Source: Kineothrix sp. IPX-CK
GTDB taxonomy: Bacteria > Bacillota > Clostridia > Lachnospirales > Lachnospiraceae
Assembly: GCF_039134705.1 (NCBI RefSeq)
Contig: NZ_CP146256.1
Location: 4,659,254 to 4,723,253 of the forward strand
Length of the DNA stretch: 64,000 bases
Direction of reading: 5' to 3'
Numbering within the stretch: the first letter of the stretch is position 1; each line of letters opens with the position of its first letter. Below are positions 35,689 through 45,182 of this stretch, piece after piece. The position numbers and the translations under genes are program-made. The notes beneath the pieces were generated by a model. It worked only from the letters and a program-made list of their open reading frames with translations, made no database searches and had not been told where the DNA came from.

Positions 35689-35875
35689 CCGACAGTTGAT
35701 TTCGGGACGATGATTTTGCAACAAAACAATATAAAAGTGTTGATTTCACAATCAAGTTATATAAAAATGTCGGTTTAAATTTAAAATTTAAGTTTTTTGG
35801 GGTATGCATGGGAAGAAGCGGCTTAACGAGCCGGGGTAGTGGCAGAGATATTGACCGCGGGGAAGGAGTACATTT

Positions 35876-36436
35876 ATGAAAAAAATGAAACAAGGCAGGA
35901 AAACGCGATATACGCAAATGGTTTTGCAAGACAGTCTGGTGGAGCTTATGAAGCAGAAGCCCATCGCGAAAATAACGATTAAGGAGTTGTGTGAAAATGC
36001 GGATATTAACCGCACTACTTTTTATGCGCATTATACCGACCAGTACGATCTGCTCCAAAAGATGGAGGAAGAATGTCTTTCCTATGCAAGAGAGGCTATC
36101 TCCAACCTTATCGGGGAAAAGGACCAGGATGTGATGATGAAGCTTTTAGAGGAGATATTTCAGTATTTTATCGACAACAGAAATCATATTCAGGTGCTCA
36201 TGAGCGAACAGGGAGATATCAATTTTCAAAAGCAGCTTTTTGCAATGATTTATGAGTTTTGCGGCATAGCTCCGGACTCCGGCAAAAATGCCGGTATGGG
36301 AACGAAAGAGTTCTATTTTGTCTTCGTTGTGTCCGGGAGCGTGGGCCTGATTCAGCATTGGCTGAAGGACGATGCCATGAAGTCGGCCAGGGAAATGGCC
36401 GAAATCATATACAATGTGGCGGGCTTAGTCAGATAG
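35876..36436 (+). CDS. TetR/AcrR-family regulator divergent from the FtsX-type ABC operon
   Basis: A protein of 186 residues. The N-terminal helix-turn-helix spans about residues 10-55 (KPIAKITIKELCENADI, NRTTFYAHYTDQYDLL), the variant with conserved RTTFYAHY. The C-terminal domain belongs to the group common near Clostridial FtsX-type exporters. AAGGAG lies before the start. It probably represses the divergent ABC operon through repeats in the 287-base spacer 35589-35875. The last 250 bases of the gene are duplicated at 39836-40109. Confidence 0.9.
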   Translation: MKKMKQGRKTRYTQMVLQDSLVELMKQKPIAKITIKELCENADINRTTFYAHYTDQYDLLQKMEEECLSYAREAISNLIGEKDQDVMMKLLEEIFQYFIDNRNHIQVLMSEQGDINFQKQLFAMIYEFCGIAPDSGKNAGMGTKEFYFVFVVSGSVGLIQHWLKDDAMKSAREMAEIIYNVAGLVR

Positions 36437-36444
36437 CGGGCGGA

Positions 36445-38613
36445 TTATTCATTTAAATAGATATTTACCCTATTCTCTATAATATCGGTTACTTCGTTTA
36501 CCGTTTTCTGTCCGGTAAAATAAGCTGGTACTTCATCCATAACTATGCTTACTAAGGGAGAAACATTCCGTCTGATGATTACAGAGCCATCGATAAGCGC
36601 TCTAATGATTTTAATATCCTCTTCTCTTGCCGCATATATTTCAACTACCCTATTTTCCATATCATCAAAATAGGATATTACCGGAACCTCCCTCTCATTT
36701 CCTTCACCGTCCAAATAAGTATCAATTTTCATAGAGGCTTCCAATTGTCTGTTCAATATTTTATTGCAGGTTGAGAACTTCCAGCTTGGGGTTATGGTTC
36801 CTTGCAGTTCATCCGTAAAATGACTTTCTATAAATTCCCAAGCCTTTTCTTTATAACTGCTTTTGGCATTGATAGCAAAGCAATTATCTGGTATGATTAC
36901 CGCTCCGTTACCCGCCGCCCCCGGATAGCCGGCGAATATAGTATCATCGCCCCATACATAGCTACTATATAAGTATTCTTTAACATCGGAAAACGAATTT
37001 GGTTCAAATAACATTTGCCCTTGTCTGCGAACAGAAGTATCGCTAGTATAGAAGACCTCTGAGGGCATGCGGCCCGCAAGCTCAATATATTGCTGAAGTC
37101 TTGCTTTATCTAAGCGGAGATTCTCCTTGGACGTACCAATATCCATACCATAGGAAATGCAAAGCTGAAGCATCATCTCCTTGCTTATAGGCGTTTTCTC
37201 AAGCAGATAAGGATTGTTGTCCAAAATATTCATGATATCATCGGTAGACCATACCCTTTTGTCTGCCACCCATTTTTCTTTCGTTACTAATGTATCGATA
37301 GTAAAGTTTGTCGGCAGCATATATAATTGACCATTATTTAAAAGCGATTCGTAAACAGAGTTTACCATATCTTCCTTATGAAGCACATCGCTTTTCTCCA
37401 TATAGGGAACCAAATTATCCAGCACTCCTTTGGATCCTAGCACCCAATCGTCGATGTAGAGCGAATCCAGCAATAGAATATCCGGCCCCTTTCCCGCGAT
37501 TAAGTCATAATAAAGATTATTTACCGATGTATCATTATCCTGTTCCCAGTAATCGACTATGGTGATTCTATATTCGGGGTTACTATTATTGAACTGCACC
37601 ACGGCATTGCGTGTCTCTGCTTTCTCATGGAAGCATCCGAGCAGAAGCTCTGTCTTTTGTTTTATCGACTCTTCCGATTGCCATGAAATATTCCGAATGC
37701 TTTCCTCTTGAAGAACGAGGCAATTAAGACGATTGTCCGCATCATAATATATCTTGCCTATCTTATCTCCAACTATTCCATAATCCGACCATTGCAACAT
37801 AACCCTGATGTTACCCGTAGAGACAGAATAGGAAAACAACTGGGAATCTGTGCGGTATAATATATCACCATTAGAATTTGAAATAAAGTCAAAATAAACA
37901 TCCTGAAGAATTCCAGGGATACTTCTCATTTCTTTTGTCTGTACATCCCAAATGCCTATCTCGCTTTGTCCGTTTATAAACTGCTGTACAATGGCAGAAC
38001 CATCCTCAAGAAAGCAGACATCGTAAAACGATTCATCCGCCCACCTTTTTTCGTCCAATACTTCCCCGTCAAGATTCATAAAGCAGTAAGCGAATTTAGA
38101 GTATATCAATATATTGTCATCTTCATTTGCAGTTATCTTCCATTCATAGCAATCATCTTCATCACCGCCATGAAATTCATTCATCCACTTAATTGTTTTT
38201 TCGGTACCATCTAAATTAATTTTTTTGACATAGATATTTTCATTATTACCGTCAACCTCCAGTATCAGAAAAAAAGCAACTTCCTTTGATGATAGCGCAA
38301 AATCCAATACATCGACCGTTTCTAAATCGAAAGAACAAAATGAGGATGGCACGTTATTACTGTCCGTCTTTAAAAAATAAAAATTCTCCCGATTTTTATC
38401 CATTGTAGAATATAATATGTTTCCATTATTCGCATCTATTCTACTATAGTATTCATTACCCGCAATAGAAATATTTTTACTATCAATGCTTATCAGTTCG
38501 GAAGAGCCCTTCCTTTCTGCAACATCCTTATTTATTTCTTTATTGCCGCATGATACGAACAGCGGCAATATGAGAACCATTATAAAAACAACAAGACTTT
38601 TTTTATATTTCAT
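36445..38613 (-). CDS. Large lipoprotein: propeller-like N-terminus fused to an extracellular solute-binding domain
   Basis: A lipoprotein of 722 residues with signal peptide and lipobox LFVSC, Cys about residue 22. Residues 40-310 contain repeating strand-rich units (NNGNILYST, KIYYDADNRLNCL and similar) suggesting a beta-propeller-like sensor. From about residue 330 it reads as a family-1 solute-binding domain, with VVQFNNSNPEYRI, GPDILLLD, MLPTNFTIDTLV and YKEKAWEFIESH. No permease genes are adjacent, so it may be an orphan binding or sensing protein. It is bracketed by the tetR gene and its partial copy. Confidence 0.8.
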   Translation of the reverse strand: MKYKKSLVVFIMVLILPLFVSCGNKEINKDVAERKGSSELISIDSKNISIAGNEYYSRIDANNGNILYSTMDKNRENFYFLKTDSNNVPSSFCSFDLETVDVLDFALSSKEVAFFLILEVDGNNENIYVKKINLDGTEKTIKWMNEFHGGDEDDCYEWKITANEDDNILIYSKFAYCFMNLDGEVLDEKRWADESFYDVCFLEDGSAIVQQFINGQSEIGIWDVQTKEMRSIPGILQDVYFDFISNSNGDILYRTDSQLFSYSVSTGNIRVMLQWSDYGIVGDKIGKIYYDADNRLNCLVLQEESIRNISWQSEESIKQKTELLLGCFHEKAETRNAVVQFNNSNPEYRITIVDYWEQDNDTSVNNLYYDLIAGKGPDILLLDSLYIDDWVLGSKGVLDNLVPYMEKSDVLHKEDMVNSVYESLLNNGQLYMLPTNFTIDTLVTKEKWVADKRVWSTDDIMNILDNNPYLLEKTPISKEMMLQLCISYGMDIGTSKENLRLDKARLQQYIELAGRMPSEVFYTSDTSVRRQGQMLFEPNSFSDVKEYLYSSYVWGDDTIFAGYPGAAGNGAVIIPDNCFAINAKSSYKEKAWEFIESHFTDELQGTITPSWKFSTCNKILNRQLEASMKIDTYLDGEGNEREVPVISYFDDMENRVVEIYAAREEDIKIIRALIDGSVIIRRNVSPLVSIVMDEVPAYFTGQKTVNEVTDIIENRVNIYLNE

Positions 38614-38687
38614 ACATTCTCCCCATTATAATTTATAGAAGGACAACATAGCCTCCCTGCATCTGCAAAGAGGCCATATATATTGAT

Positions 38688-39623
38688 TTAACCAACACTT
38701 ATTAAGGTAACCGCCCTATTCCCATTTGTCCATCCGCTCATGCTTGAATTTCCTATCCCTCTAAAAACATCAATTCTATAACCATTAATAGCATTACCGC
38801 CATCTTCTGCTCTTCGACTCCCAACATTTGTAATTTGCACTGTTGCACGCTTCCAAATGCCTCCCACTTTGGCTCTTGGTATGAAATAGGGATCAACAGC
38901 AATTGTTGTGCCTGCGGTGGGGGTGGTTCCGGTTGCTGTCATTGGGGAACTATAAGAATATGTATCTGATCCTATATACTTGATGTATTTACCATTATCA
39001 GCTTTTCCAGAACCGTTAAGTTTTACTGCTGCTAAAAATCTTCCTCTAAAGGTGCTATCGGTTATCCCTGATGCATTTATCTTAGCATCACTATAATCAC
39101 TTTCTAAAGCAATATTGTAACCTGTGCAGTAAAAGCTATTTTGATAGTCACAACGTAAGTTTGGTGTTTGAGTAATGGTATTCGAATTCGTAGAGCCCAT
39201 TCTACAATATAAAGAAAATGTCTTCGGACCACGAATATCAAGATCTAAGTAGCCGTTACCCGAACTGTCAAAAGCAGTAGTCTTACTACCTTTAACTGGA
39301 CCGGTATACGAAAAAGCAGAGAGAGGTGTATTGGTCACTTTATGATTGTTATACCTTATAGCTGTAACCTTATATCTAAATCGGTATAGAACTTCTGCGT
39401 TATTGACTAAACTTTCTTTGAACGGTGTAGTCGGAATAATTTGGGTACTGACTGGAGTAATTGTAATGGATCGAACATCAGACGGCAATGCATTTACAGA
39501 AACCGAATTCATTTCATCATAATATAGATTTTCTTCCTGAATGGCGGCGTCCTCTGCAAAAGCAGTAATACTAGTTGACATTAACGATACAATAATCGGA
39601 ACTAAAAACAATTTTCTTTTCAT
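38688..39623 (-). CDS. Secreted protein of unknown function
   Basis: A protein of 311 residues with a signal peptide (cleavage near AFAED, residues 22-26), no lipobox and no further membrane segments. The mature part is Ser/Thr/Asn-rich and strand-rich, with no motif I recognise. It ends WTNGNRAVTLISVG. It is 74 bases upstream of the large lipoprotein and in the same direction, so they may form one unit. Its AT-rich 219-base upstream gap (39624-39842) holds no clear gene. It could be an adhesin-like or cell-surface-exposed protein. Confidence 0.7.
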   Translation of the reverse strand: MKRKLFLVPIIVSLMSTSITAFAEDAAIQEENLYYDEMNSVSVNALPSDVRSITITPVSTQIIPTTPFKESLVNNAEVLYRFRYKVTAIRYNNHKVTNTPLSAFSYTGPVKGSKTTAFDSSGNGYLDLDIRGPKTFSLYCRMGSTNSNTITQTPNLRCDYQNSFYCTGYNIALESDYSDAKINASGITDSTFRGRFLAAVKLNGSGKADNGKYIKYIGSDTYSYSSPMTATGTTPTAGTTIAVDPYFIPRAKVGGIWKRATVQITNVGSRRAEDGGNAINGYRIDVFRGIGNSSMSGWTNGNRAVTLISVG

Positions 39624-39835
39624 ATAACATTTCCCCTTTCTGTTAATTATGAGTAATCAAGCTTTATATTCTATAATTAGACTGTTATTAGATGCTATGT
39701 CCCCTTATATTCCAATAAAACTTTTATTCATAATAACAAATATTCTTAATATTATACATTTTCGAGCATAAACGTCAAATATTATGCATTAAATGTAGAA
39801 ATTATCTTTCTTTATTATGTTAGAGAATTAGATAC

Positions 39836-40109
39836 CCAAGGTGTGATGATGAAGCTGTTAGAGGAGGTGCTCATGAGCGAACAGGGAGATATTAATTTTC
39901 AAAAGCAGCTCTTTGCAATGATTTATGAGTTCTGCGGCATAGCTCCGGACTCCGGCAAAAATGCCGGCATGGGAACGAAAGAGTTCTATTTTGTCTTCGT
40001 TGTGTCCGGGAGCGTGGGCCTGATTCAGCATTGGCTGAAGGACGATGCCATGAAGTCGGCCGGGGAAATGGCCGAAATCATATACAATGTGGCGGGCTTA
40101 GTCAGGTAA
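39836..40109 (+). pseudogene. Partial copy of the 3' end of the tetR gene at 35876
   Basis: An 88-codon open stretch whose last 80 residues match the C-terminus of the tetR product with one substitution (R to G). At the DNA level only about six bases differ over roughly 240, most of them silent. A 39-base in-frame piece present in the intact gene (about 36153-36191) is missing. The helix-turn-helix coding part is absent, so it cannot act as a DNA-binding regulator. It marks a duplication or recombination junction around 36437-39835. Confidence 0.85.
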
Positions 40110-40116
40110 CTCACAG

Positions 40117-41511
40117 TCATTTCACCACATGAATCGCCTTACCGCAGCTTTTAATTACAGCTTTATACCAAAGAGCGGAATCTTTAAGTGTCCGTTTCTG
40201 CGTGGTGTAGTCCACGTGGATGAGTCCGAATCTTTCCGTATACCCGTTGGACCATTCATAGTTATCGAGGAGCGACCATGCGAAATAGCCAAGGATGGGA
40301 ATTCCTGCATCTATGGCTTTTTCCAGCTCCAATAAATAGCGCTGGAGAAAATCGATCCGAAGAGGATCGTGCACTTTTCCGTCAAGACTTACCCAATCCG
40401 CCATAGAAGCTCCGTTTTCCGTAATGATGATCGGTACCCGGTATCTTTCATATATAAACTCCGGCATATATCTGAGAATACGGGGGGTTACTTCCCACTT
40501 GAACGCCGTTAAGTCCGCACCCAGGTGATGAGGTGTACGCTGCGGCTCTCCGTCACTTCCGCATTGTATTTCCTGTCCCGTATAGAAGTTGCAGCCTAAG
40601 AAATCCAATGGCTGTGATATCAGCTCCATATCGCCCGGAGCGATCATTTCTTTTGGAAAATCGTCTCCGAAGACTTCCACAACATCTTTTGGATATTCTC
40701 CTTTAAAAACAGGATCAAGCCATAAAGCGCTGCACCAGAAATTGCGCTCTTTGCAGGCAAAAGCTGCTTTCCCGGCTGCTGCGATATCTTCCTTATTATC
40801 TGTTGCAGGATAGAAAGCAGAAGGATTGGGGGCCATGCCTACGAAAGGCTTCTTTTTTGCATATTCGCGAATAACTTTAACTGCCTTACCATGGGCTTTC
40901 AATAGGTTATGGATGAGCTGAAAGGCCTGTCTGTCCGTCACCCGCAGCTTCGGAGCGCATTCTCCGTCTATGTGTCCGATAACGATGTGGCATTGAGGTT
41001 CGTTCAAAGTCATCCAATAGCTCACGCGGTCGGAAAAGCGCTCCACGGCCACACGAACATATTCCGCAAATATATCCGGCAAAGCGGGATTCGCCCAGCC
41101 GCCGATATCTTGCAGTGCCTGCGGAAAGTCCCAGTGAAACAGCGTAACGCAAGGCTCAATACCGGCTGCCAGCAATTCATCGATCAAGCGGTTATAAAAG
41201 GCGATTCCCTGCTCGTTAACCTTCCCTCTGCCCTCCGGCAGTATCCGGCTCCAACTGATGGAGAATCGATATGCTTTGAGACCCATCTTCTTCATAAGCG
41301 CCACATCTTCTTTATACCGGTGATAATGGTCGCAAGCGATTTCCCCGTTTTCTTTGTTTAAAATATTTGTTTTCTTTCTTAAGGAATCATACCTCGTGTC
41401 ATGGTCATAAGTATCCCAGATAGAAGGTCCCCGTCCGTCCTCTGCAGAAGCCCCCTCTATCTGATAAGCCGCAGTAGCGGCTCCCCACATAAAATTTTTA
41501 GGAAATGTCAT
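40117..41511 (-). CDS. GH1 beta-glucosidase
   Basis: A cytoplasmic retaining glycosidase of 464 residues that hydrolyses beta-glucosides such as cellobiose. The N-terminal signature is FMWGAATAAYQIEGA, the acid/base Glu sits in TLNEPQ near residue 166, and the nucleophile Glu in ITENGAS near residue 351. The Trp/Glu substrate-binding segment is SLLDNYEWSNGYTERFGL. It lies just downstream of an oligosaccharide importer, so it probably processes what that importer brings in. Specificity for glucose-6-phosphate versus glucose glycosides was not resolved. Confidence 0.93.
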   Translation of the reverse strand: MTFPKNFMWGAATAAYQIEGASAEDGRGPSIWDTYDHDTRYDSLRKKTNILNKENGEIACDHYHRYKEDVALMKKMGLKAYRFSISWSRILPEGRGKVNEQGIAFYNRLIDELLAAGIEPCVTLFHWDFPQALQDIGGWANPALPDIFAEYVRVAVERFSDRVSYWMTLNEPQCHIVIGHIDGECAPKLRVTDRQAFQLIHNLLKAHGKAVKVIREYAKKKPFVGMAPNPSAFYPATDNKEDIAAAGKAAFACKERNFWCSALWLDPVFKGEYPKDVVEVFGDDFPKEMIAPGDMELISQPLDFLGCNFYTGQEIQCGSDGEPQRTPHHLGADLTAFKWEVTPRILRYMPEFIYERYRVPIIITENGASMADWVSLDGKVHDPLRIDFLQRYLLELEKAIDAGIPILGYFAWSLLDNYEWSNGYTERFGLIHVDYTTQKRTLKDSALWYKAVIKSCGKAIHVVK

Positions 41512-41550
41512 AATCTTTCCGGCAAGTGCCGTCCTCCTTTTTCTTATTTG

Positions 41551-42429
41551 TCATCCTTTTACTGCTCCGATAACGATGCCCTTTACAAAATACTTCTGGA
41601 AAAATGGATAGATTAAAAGTACCGGTAATGCCCCGACCACCGCCACCGCCATACGTATGGAAGTAGAAGGCATCTGCATAGTGGTCGCTCCTGAGGAGGA
41701 GGCGTTCTTTATCATCTCCACATTATCCAGCATTTTCTTTAACAATACCTGAATGCTGAAGTATTTATCATTAGTAACATAATAAAGACCATTCAGCCAG
41801 TCGTTCCAGTAGCTTAGACCTATAAGCAAGGTCAGGGTAGCAATAATGGGCTTGGACATGGGAAGCACTATTTGCAGCAAGATCCGAAATTCTCCGGCTC
41901 CGTCCGCTTTTGCCGCCTCTATGACCTCCTCCGGGATGTTGGTCGTTAAATAAGAGCGCATCATAATTACGTTGAATGCATTTAACAGCAGGCCCGGCAC
42001 AATCAGCGCCCATAAAGTGTTCTTTATGTGAAAGGTCTGAGTCCACATGATATAGGTCGGTACAAGACCGCCGTTAAACAGCATGGTAAAAAATATAAAA
42101 AAAGCAAAAATGTTTCTTCCCGGCATACTTTTTCTCGACAACGGATAAGCGAACAGCGTTGTAAGAACGAGGCTTGTAAGGGTCCCCAAAAAGGTTACCA
42201 GAATCGATATCCCATATCCTCTGAAAATGGATTTGGAGCCGAAAACCAAATACTTGTAGGCTGACAAATCGAAGACTTTCGGGAAAAAGGAATATCCGTA
42301 TTTTACCAGTGTACCGTCCGCCGTCAAGGAAGAGCTGATGAGCAGAAGAAAGGGAAGGACACAGGCAAGGCATAAAATTACCATAACAGTATTTACAGCA
42401 TATTGAAATCCCCTATCATGATTAACCAT
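41551..42429 (-). CDS. Carbohydrate ABC transporter permease (LplC/YtcP type, CUT1)
   Basis: A membrane permease of 292 residues with about six helices. The coupling loop is VIEAAKADGAGEFRILLQIVLPMSKP near residues 166-192, and the C-terminal tail is KYFVKGIVIGAVKG, very typical of this subfamily. It pairs with the permease at 42442 and is the last transporter gene before the beta-glucosidase. Confidence 0.93.
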   Translation of the reverse strand: MVNHDRGFQYAVNTVMVILCLACVLPFLLLISSSLTADGTLVKYGYSFFPKVFDLSAYKYLVFGSKSIFRGYGISILVTFLGTLTSLVLTTLFAYPLSRKSMPGRNIFAFFIFFTMLFNGGLVPTYIMWTQTFHIKNTLWALIVPGLLLNAFNVIMMRSYLTTNIPEEVIEAAKADGAGEFRILLQIVLPMSKPIIATLTLLIGLSYWNDWLNGLYYVTNDKYFSIQVLLKKMLDNVEMIKNASSSGATTMQMPSTSIRMAVAVVGALPVLLIYPFFQKYFVKGIVIGAVKG

Positions 42430-42441
42430 ATCTTTTTCCTC

Positions 42442-43377
42442 CTAAAACAGTGCGTTTTCTTTACTTATTTTTCTGACTACATAGTTAGCAGTCAATACCA
42501 GAATAAAGCCTACAAGCGATTGATATAGGCCCGCCGCCGCCGACATGCCAATATTATTCGTTTGAGTCAGACCCCGGTATACATATGTATCTATCGTATT
42601 GGTTACATCGATCAGGGAACCGCTGTTCATGGGTACTTGGTAAAAGAGTCCGAAGTCAGAATAGAAGATTCTGCCGATTGCCATTAAAGTCAGCGTAATA
42701 ATCGTTGTTTTCAGCCCCGGCAGAGTTATATATTTCACCTGCTGCCATCTGCTTGCTCCGTCGATCATGGCGGCTTCATAATAACCTTTGTCGATACCGA
42801 TTAAAGTAGCGTAATAAATAATACAGTTATAACCAAAGCCTTTCCATAAATTGACTAATATCAATATAAAGGGCCAGTATTTTTCTTCGGAATACCAGGA
42901 TATGATATCAAGGCCCAAGGGTTTTAATATGGAATTGTTGATAAAGCCGTTCTGTGTATTTAAAAAGCCGTATACTACATAGCTGACTACTACCGTAGAA
43001 ATTAAATAGGGTATGAGTATCAAAGTCTGATATGTCTTTTTGGCCTTTTCATTTCTTATTTCATTTAGCAGTATTGCAATGAGGATGGCAACTACTGTTC
43101 CGAGTATGATAAAAACGGCATTGTAACCGAGGGTATTTCTTGTTATCGTCCATGCGTCTTTAGTTTTAAAAAGGAACTCGAAGTTCTTAAAGCCTATATT
43201 CGGACTGTCATATACGCCCTTTTTAAGATCATACTTTTTAAAGGCTAATACGATACCCGACATTGGGATATAATTATTGATGAACAGATAAATAATTCCC
43301 GGCAGCATCATGAGATACAGGGGTAAAAATTTCTTGATTTTTTTCCATTCTATTTTTTTGCGCTTTGTTGTTTGCAT
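42442..43377 (-). CDS. Carbohydrate ABC transporter permease (LplB/YtcP type, CUT1)
   Basis: A membrane permease of 311 residues with about six helices. The opening segment LMMLPGIIYLFINNYIPM and the coupling loop GYYEAAMIDGASRWQQVKYITLPGLK are characteristic. No ATPase is encoded in this locus, as is usual for this family, which shares a general MsmK-like ATPase. Substrates of relatives are oligosaccharides, often of plant cell walls. Confidence 0.93.
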   Translation of the reverse strand: MQTTKRKKIEWKKIKKFLPLYLMMLPGIIYLFINNYIPMSGIVLAFKKYDLKKGVYDSPNIGFKNFEFLFKTKDAWTITRNTLGYNAVFIILGTVVAILIAILLNEIRNEKAKKTYQTLILIPYLISTVVVSYVVYGFLNTQNGFINNSILKPLGLDIISWYSEEKYWPFILILVNLWKGFGYNCIIYYATLIGIDKGYYEAAMIDGASRWQQVKYITLPGLKTTIITLTLMAIGRIFYSDFGLFYQVPMNSGSLIDVTNTIDTYVYRGLTQTNNIGMSAAAGLYQSLVGFILVLTANYVVRKISKENALF

Positions 43378-43433
43378 ATGATTTTGTACCTCTTATATTG
43401 GATTTTCGAACAGACGAAGAGGATGTCCCCTCC

Positions 43434-43453
43434 ATAAGTTTGAAAACTTATGT
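43434..43453 (-). repeat. Hairpin between binding-protein and permease genes of the carbohydrate operon
   Basis: CATAAGTTT and AACTTATG flank a three-base loop in the 115-base gap between the genes. The spacing and lack of a T-tract suggest partial termination or RNA stabilisation, so the binding protein is made in excess over permeases. Confidence 0.45.
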
Positions 43454-43492
43454 AATTTTGGAACACCCTCATCCGTTTTTTCTATCCTATTC

Positions 43493-45031
43493 TTACTTTT
43501 CAGCCAGCCAGGCATCGAACTGTGCTTGTTTCTCTGCAATAATCGTATCGATTCCCGCCGCCTTCAATTCCTGTGTCATCTCAGGAATCGCTTCGTCAGG
43601 GTTTAAGCATCCTGTAATCAATCCGTTCTGATATTTTGCTACTATATTGTTGCATGCGGTTACTTCGTTCAATACATTTTCATTATTGAAAAGGAAGCCC
43701 TTTGCCGGTGAAGAGTGTGCGGAAGCGTTGAATTCTCCAAGCTGATTCCATACATCCGCATCGTCGCCTTCCCAAACGTAAGTAATCTGCTCGTTAGGCC
43801 ATGCCCATCCGACGACGGAATAGTCAGTAGTGGAAGAGTCGATGCCATCCGCATAATTGATGATCTTATTCGATTCATCTACAATTTTGTAGTTCTTGCC
43901 TTCGATACCGTTAATTAAGAGGTTAGCTACATCTGAGTTCGTATACATCAGGTTCAGCATTTGCATAGCTTTGTCGGGTTGTTCGCTGTTTCCGGCAATA
44001 GCCCAGCAAGCGTTAACCATAGAAGTGGTGGAATGAGCTGCATAAAGCTCTACGGCAGCCATTTCTACACCGCATTTTCTCGTTTCCTCAGCCTCAAATC
44101 CGGCTTTGATAGGCGTAAAGGTACCGAAACCTACGCCGGAACTGATATAAGTAGCATAGCTTTCATCTGTGTTGGCGCCATCGGGCATCATTAAGCCTTC
44201 CTGCACCCAGCGGTACATCATATCACAATATTCTTTGAAGCTTTCCGTTTCGTATAAATTAACGACCTGGGTGCTGTCCTCCAGACAATTTTCCAGGACA
44301 CCGAGGCTGTCGCTCATAACATCTGCGGACCATGTAGGAAAATTCATGCTGCCGCCGTTGGGAACGCAGGGATACATGTCGGGATATGCTTCTTTTACCT
44401 TTTGTAAAGCAACCTCGAGTTCTTCGAAGGTGATAGGCTTGCTGTAATCGATGCCCAGCTCGTCCGCAATCGCTTTGTTCATTTCAAAGCCTCTTGCCTG
44501 AGCCTTATCCTTATTCATGGGAACACCGTAGATACTTCCGTTTACTGTAGTACAAGCCCAGTCATCCTCGGAAATAGAAGACTGCATGTCCGGTGCGTAT
44601 TGTGCCAGAAGGTCATCCATAGCTACAATTTCATTACTTGCTACCATACTGGATAGAGTTACCTCCCATGGAAATGCGTAGAATAAATCCAGCTTTTCAC
44701 CGGATGTAAGAGCCAGATTCAGCTGCTCGGAGGTAACTCCGCGAACCAGCTCCACATTACAGTTGATCAAGTCTCTCGTAATCTCGCTTACCTTTTCGGA
44801 TACTTCGGCACAAGCCTCTGTGCTGGCTTCATAGGGTGCATAGATAGTCACCGTATAAAGATCCTCACTGCTGCCTGCAGCAGCATTTTCTGTTCCTGCA
44901 GATGCTTCCTGCGCATTATCTGACGTTTGTCCTGCTGATGTGTCGGTGCCTGCGGCCGAACCGCATCCGGCGAGGGCTGTGCAGAGCATTGCCGTAGTTA
45001 ATAATACGGATAATACTTTTTTTGCTTTCAT
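43493..45031 (-). CDS. Carbohydrate ABC transporter substrate-binding lipoprotein (LipO/YtcQ type)
   Basis: A lipoprotein of 512 residues with lipobox LAGC, Cys about residue 22, then a Ser/Ala/Thr/Glu linker. The mature part is the large family-1 solute-binding type used with LplB/LplC permeases. Typical segments are LYAFPWEVTLSSMVASNEIVAMDDLL and the C-terminal EIPEMTQELKAAGIDTIIAEKQAQFDAWL, split here across lines of the fold. GGAGGC precedes the start. A TATAAT lies upstream without a good -35, as expected for a promoter needing the adjacent response regulator. Confidence 0.93.
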   Translation of the reverse strand: MKAKKVLSVLLTTAMLCTALAGCGSAAGTDTSAGQTSDNAQEASAGTENAAAGSSEDLYTVTIYAPYEASTEACAEVSEKVSEITRDLINCNVELVRGVTSEQLNLALTSGEKLDLFYAFPWEVTLSSMVASNEIVAMDDLLAQYAPDMQSSISEDDWACTTVNGSIYGVPMNKDKAQARGFEMNKAIADELGIDYSKPITFEELEVALQKVKEAYPDMYPCVPNGGSMNFPTWSADVMSDSLGVLENCLEDSTQVVNLYETESFKEYCDMMYRWVQEGLMMPDGANTDESYATYISSGVGFGTFTPIKAGFEAEETRKCGVEMAAVELYAAHSTTSMVNACWAIAGNSEQPDKAMQMLNLMYTNSDVANLLINGIEGKNYKIVDESNKIINYADGIDSSTTDYSVVGWAWPNEQITYVWEGDDADVWNQLGEFNASAHSSPAKGFLFNNENVLNEVTACNNIVAKYQNGLITGCLNPDEAIPEMTQELKAAGIDTIIAEKQAQFDAWLAEK

Positions 45032-45142
45032 AACAAGCCTCCTTTGTTTGATACCTTCATTATAGAAAAGTATATTTCATACAGCCACCTTGCTTGTGTC
45101 TTGTTAATATTAAAAAAGTGATATTTTTTCTGCGGGGATGAT

Positions 45143-45182
45143 AAAAAAGTAACATTTTCAGGCAAGAAATGTTACTTTTTTA
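45143..45182 (-). terminator. Terminator of the sensor kinase/response regulator operon
   Basis: A long AT-rich stem (arm AAAAGTAACATTT with its complement) has a loop of about ten bases. It overlaps the response regulator stop codon at 45180-45182 and is followed on the minus strand by a T-run. It can act in both directions. Confidence 0.75.
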
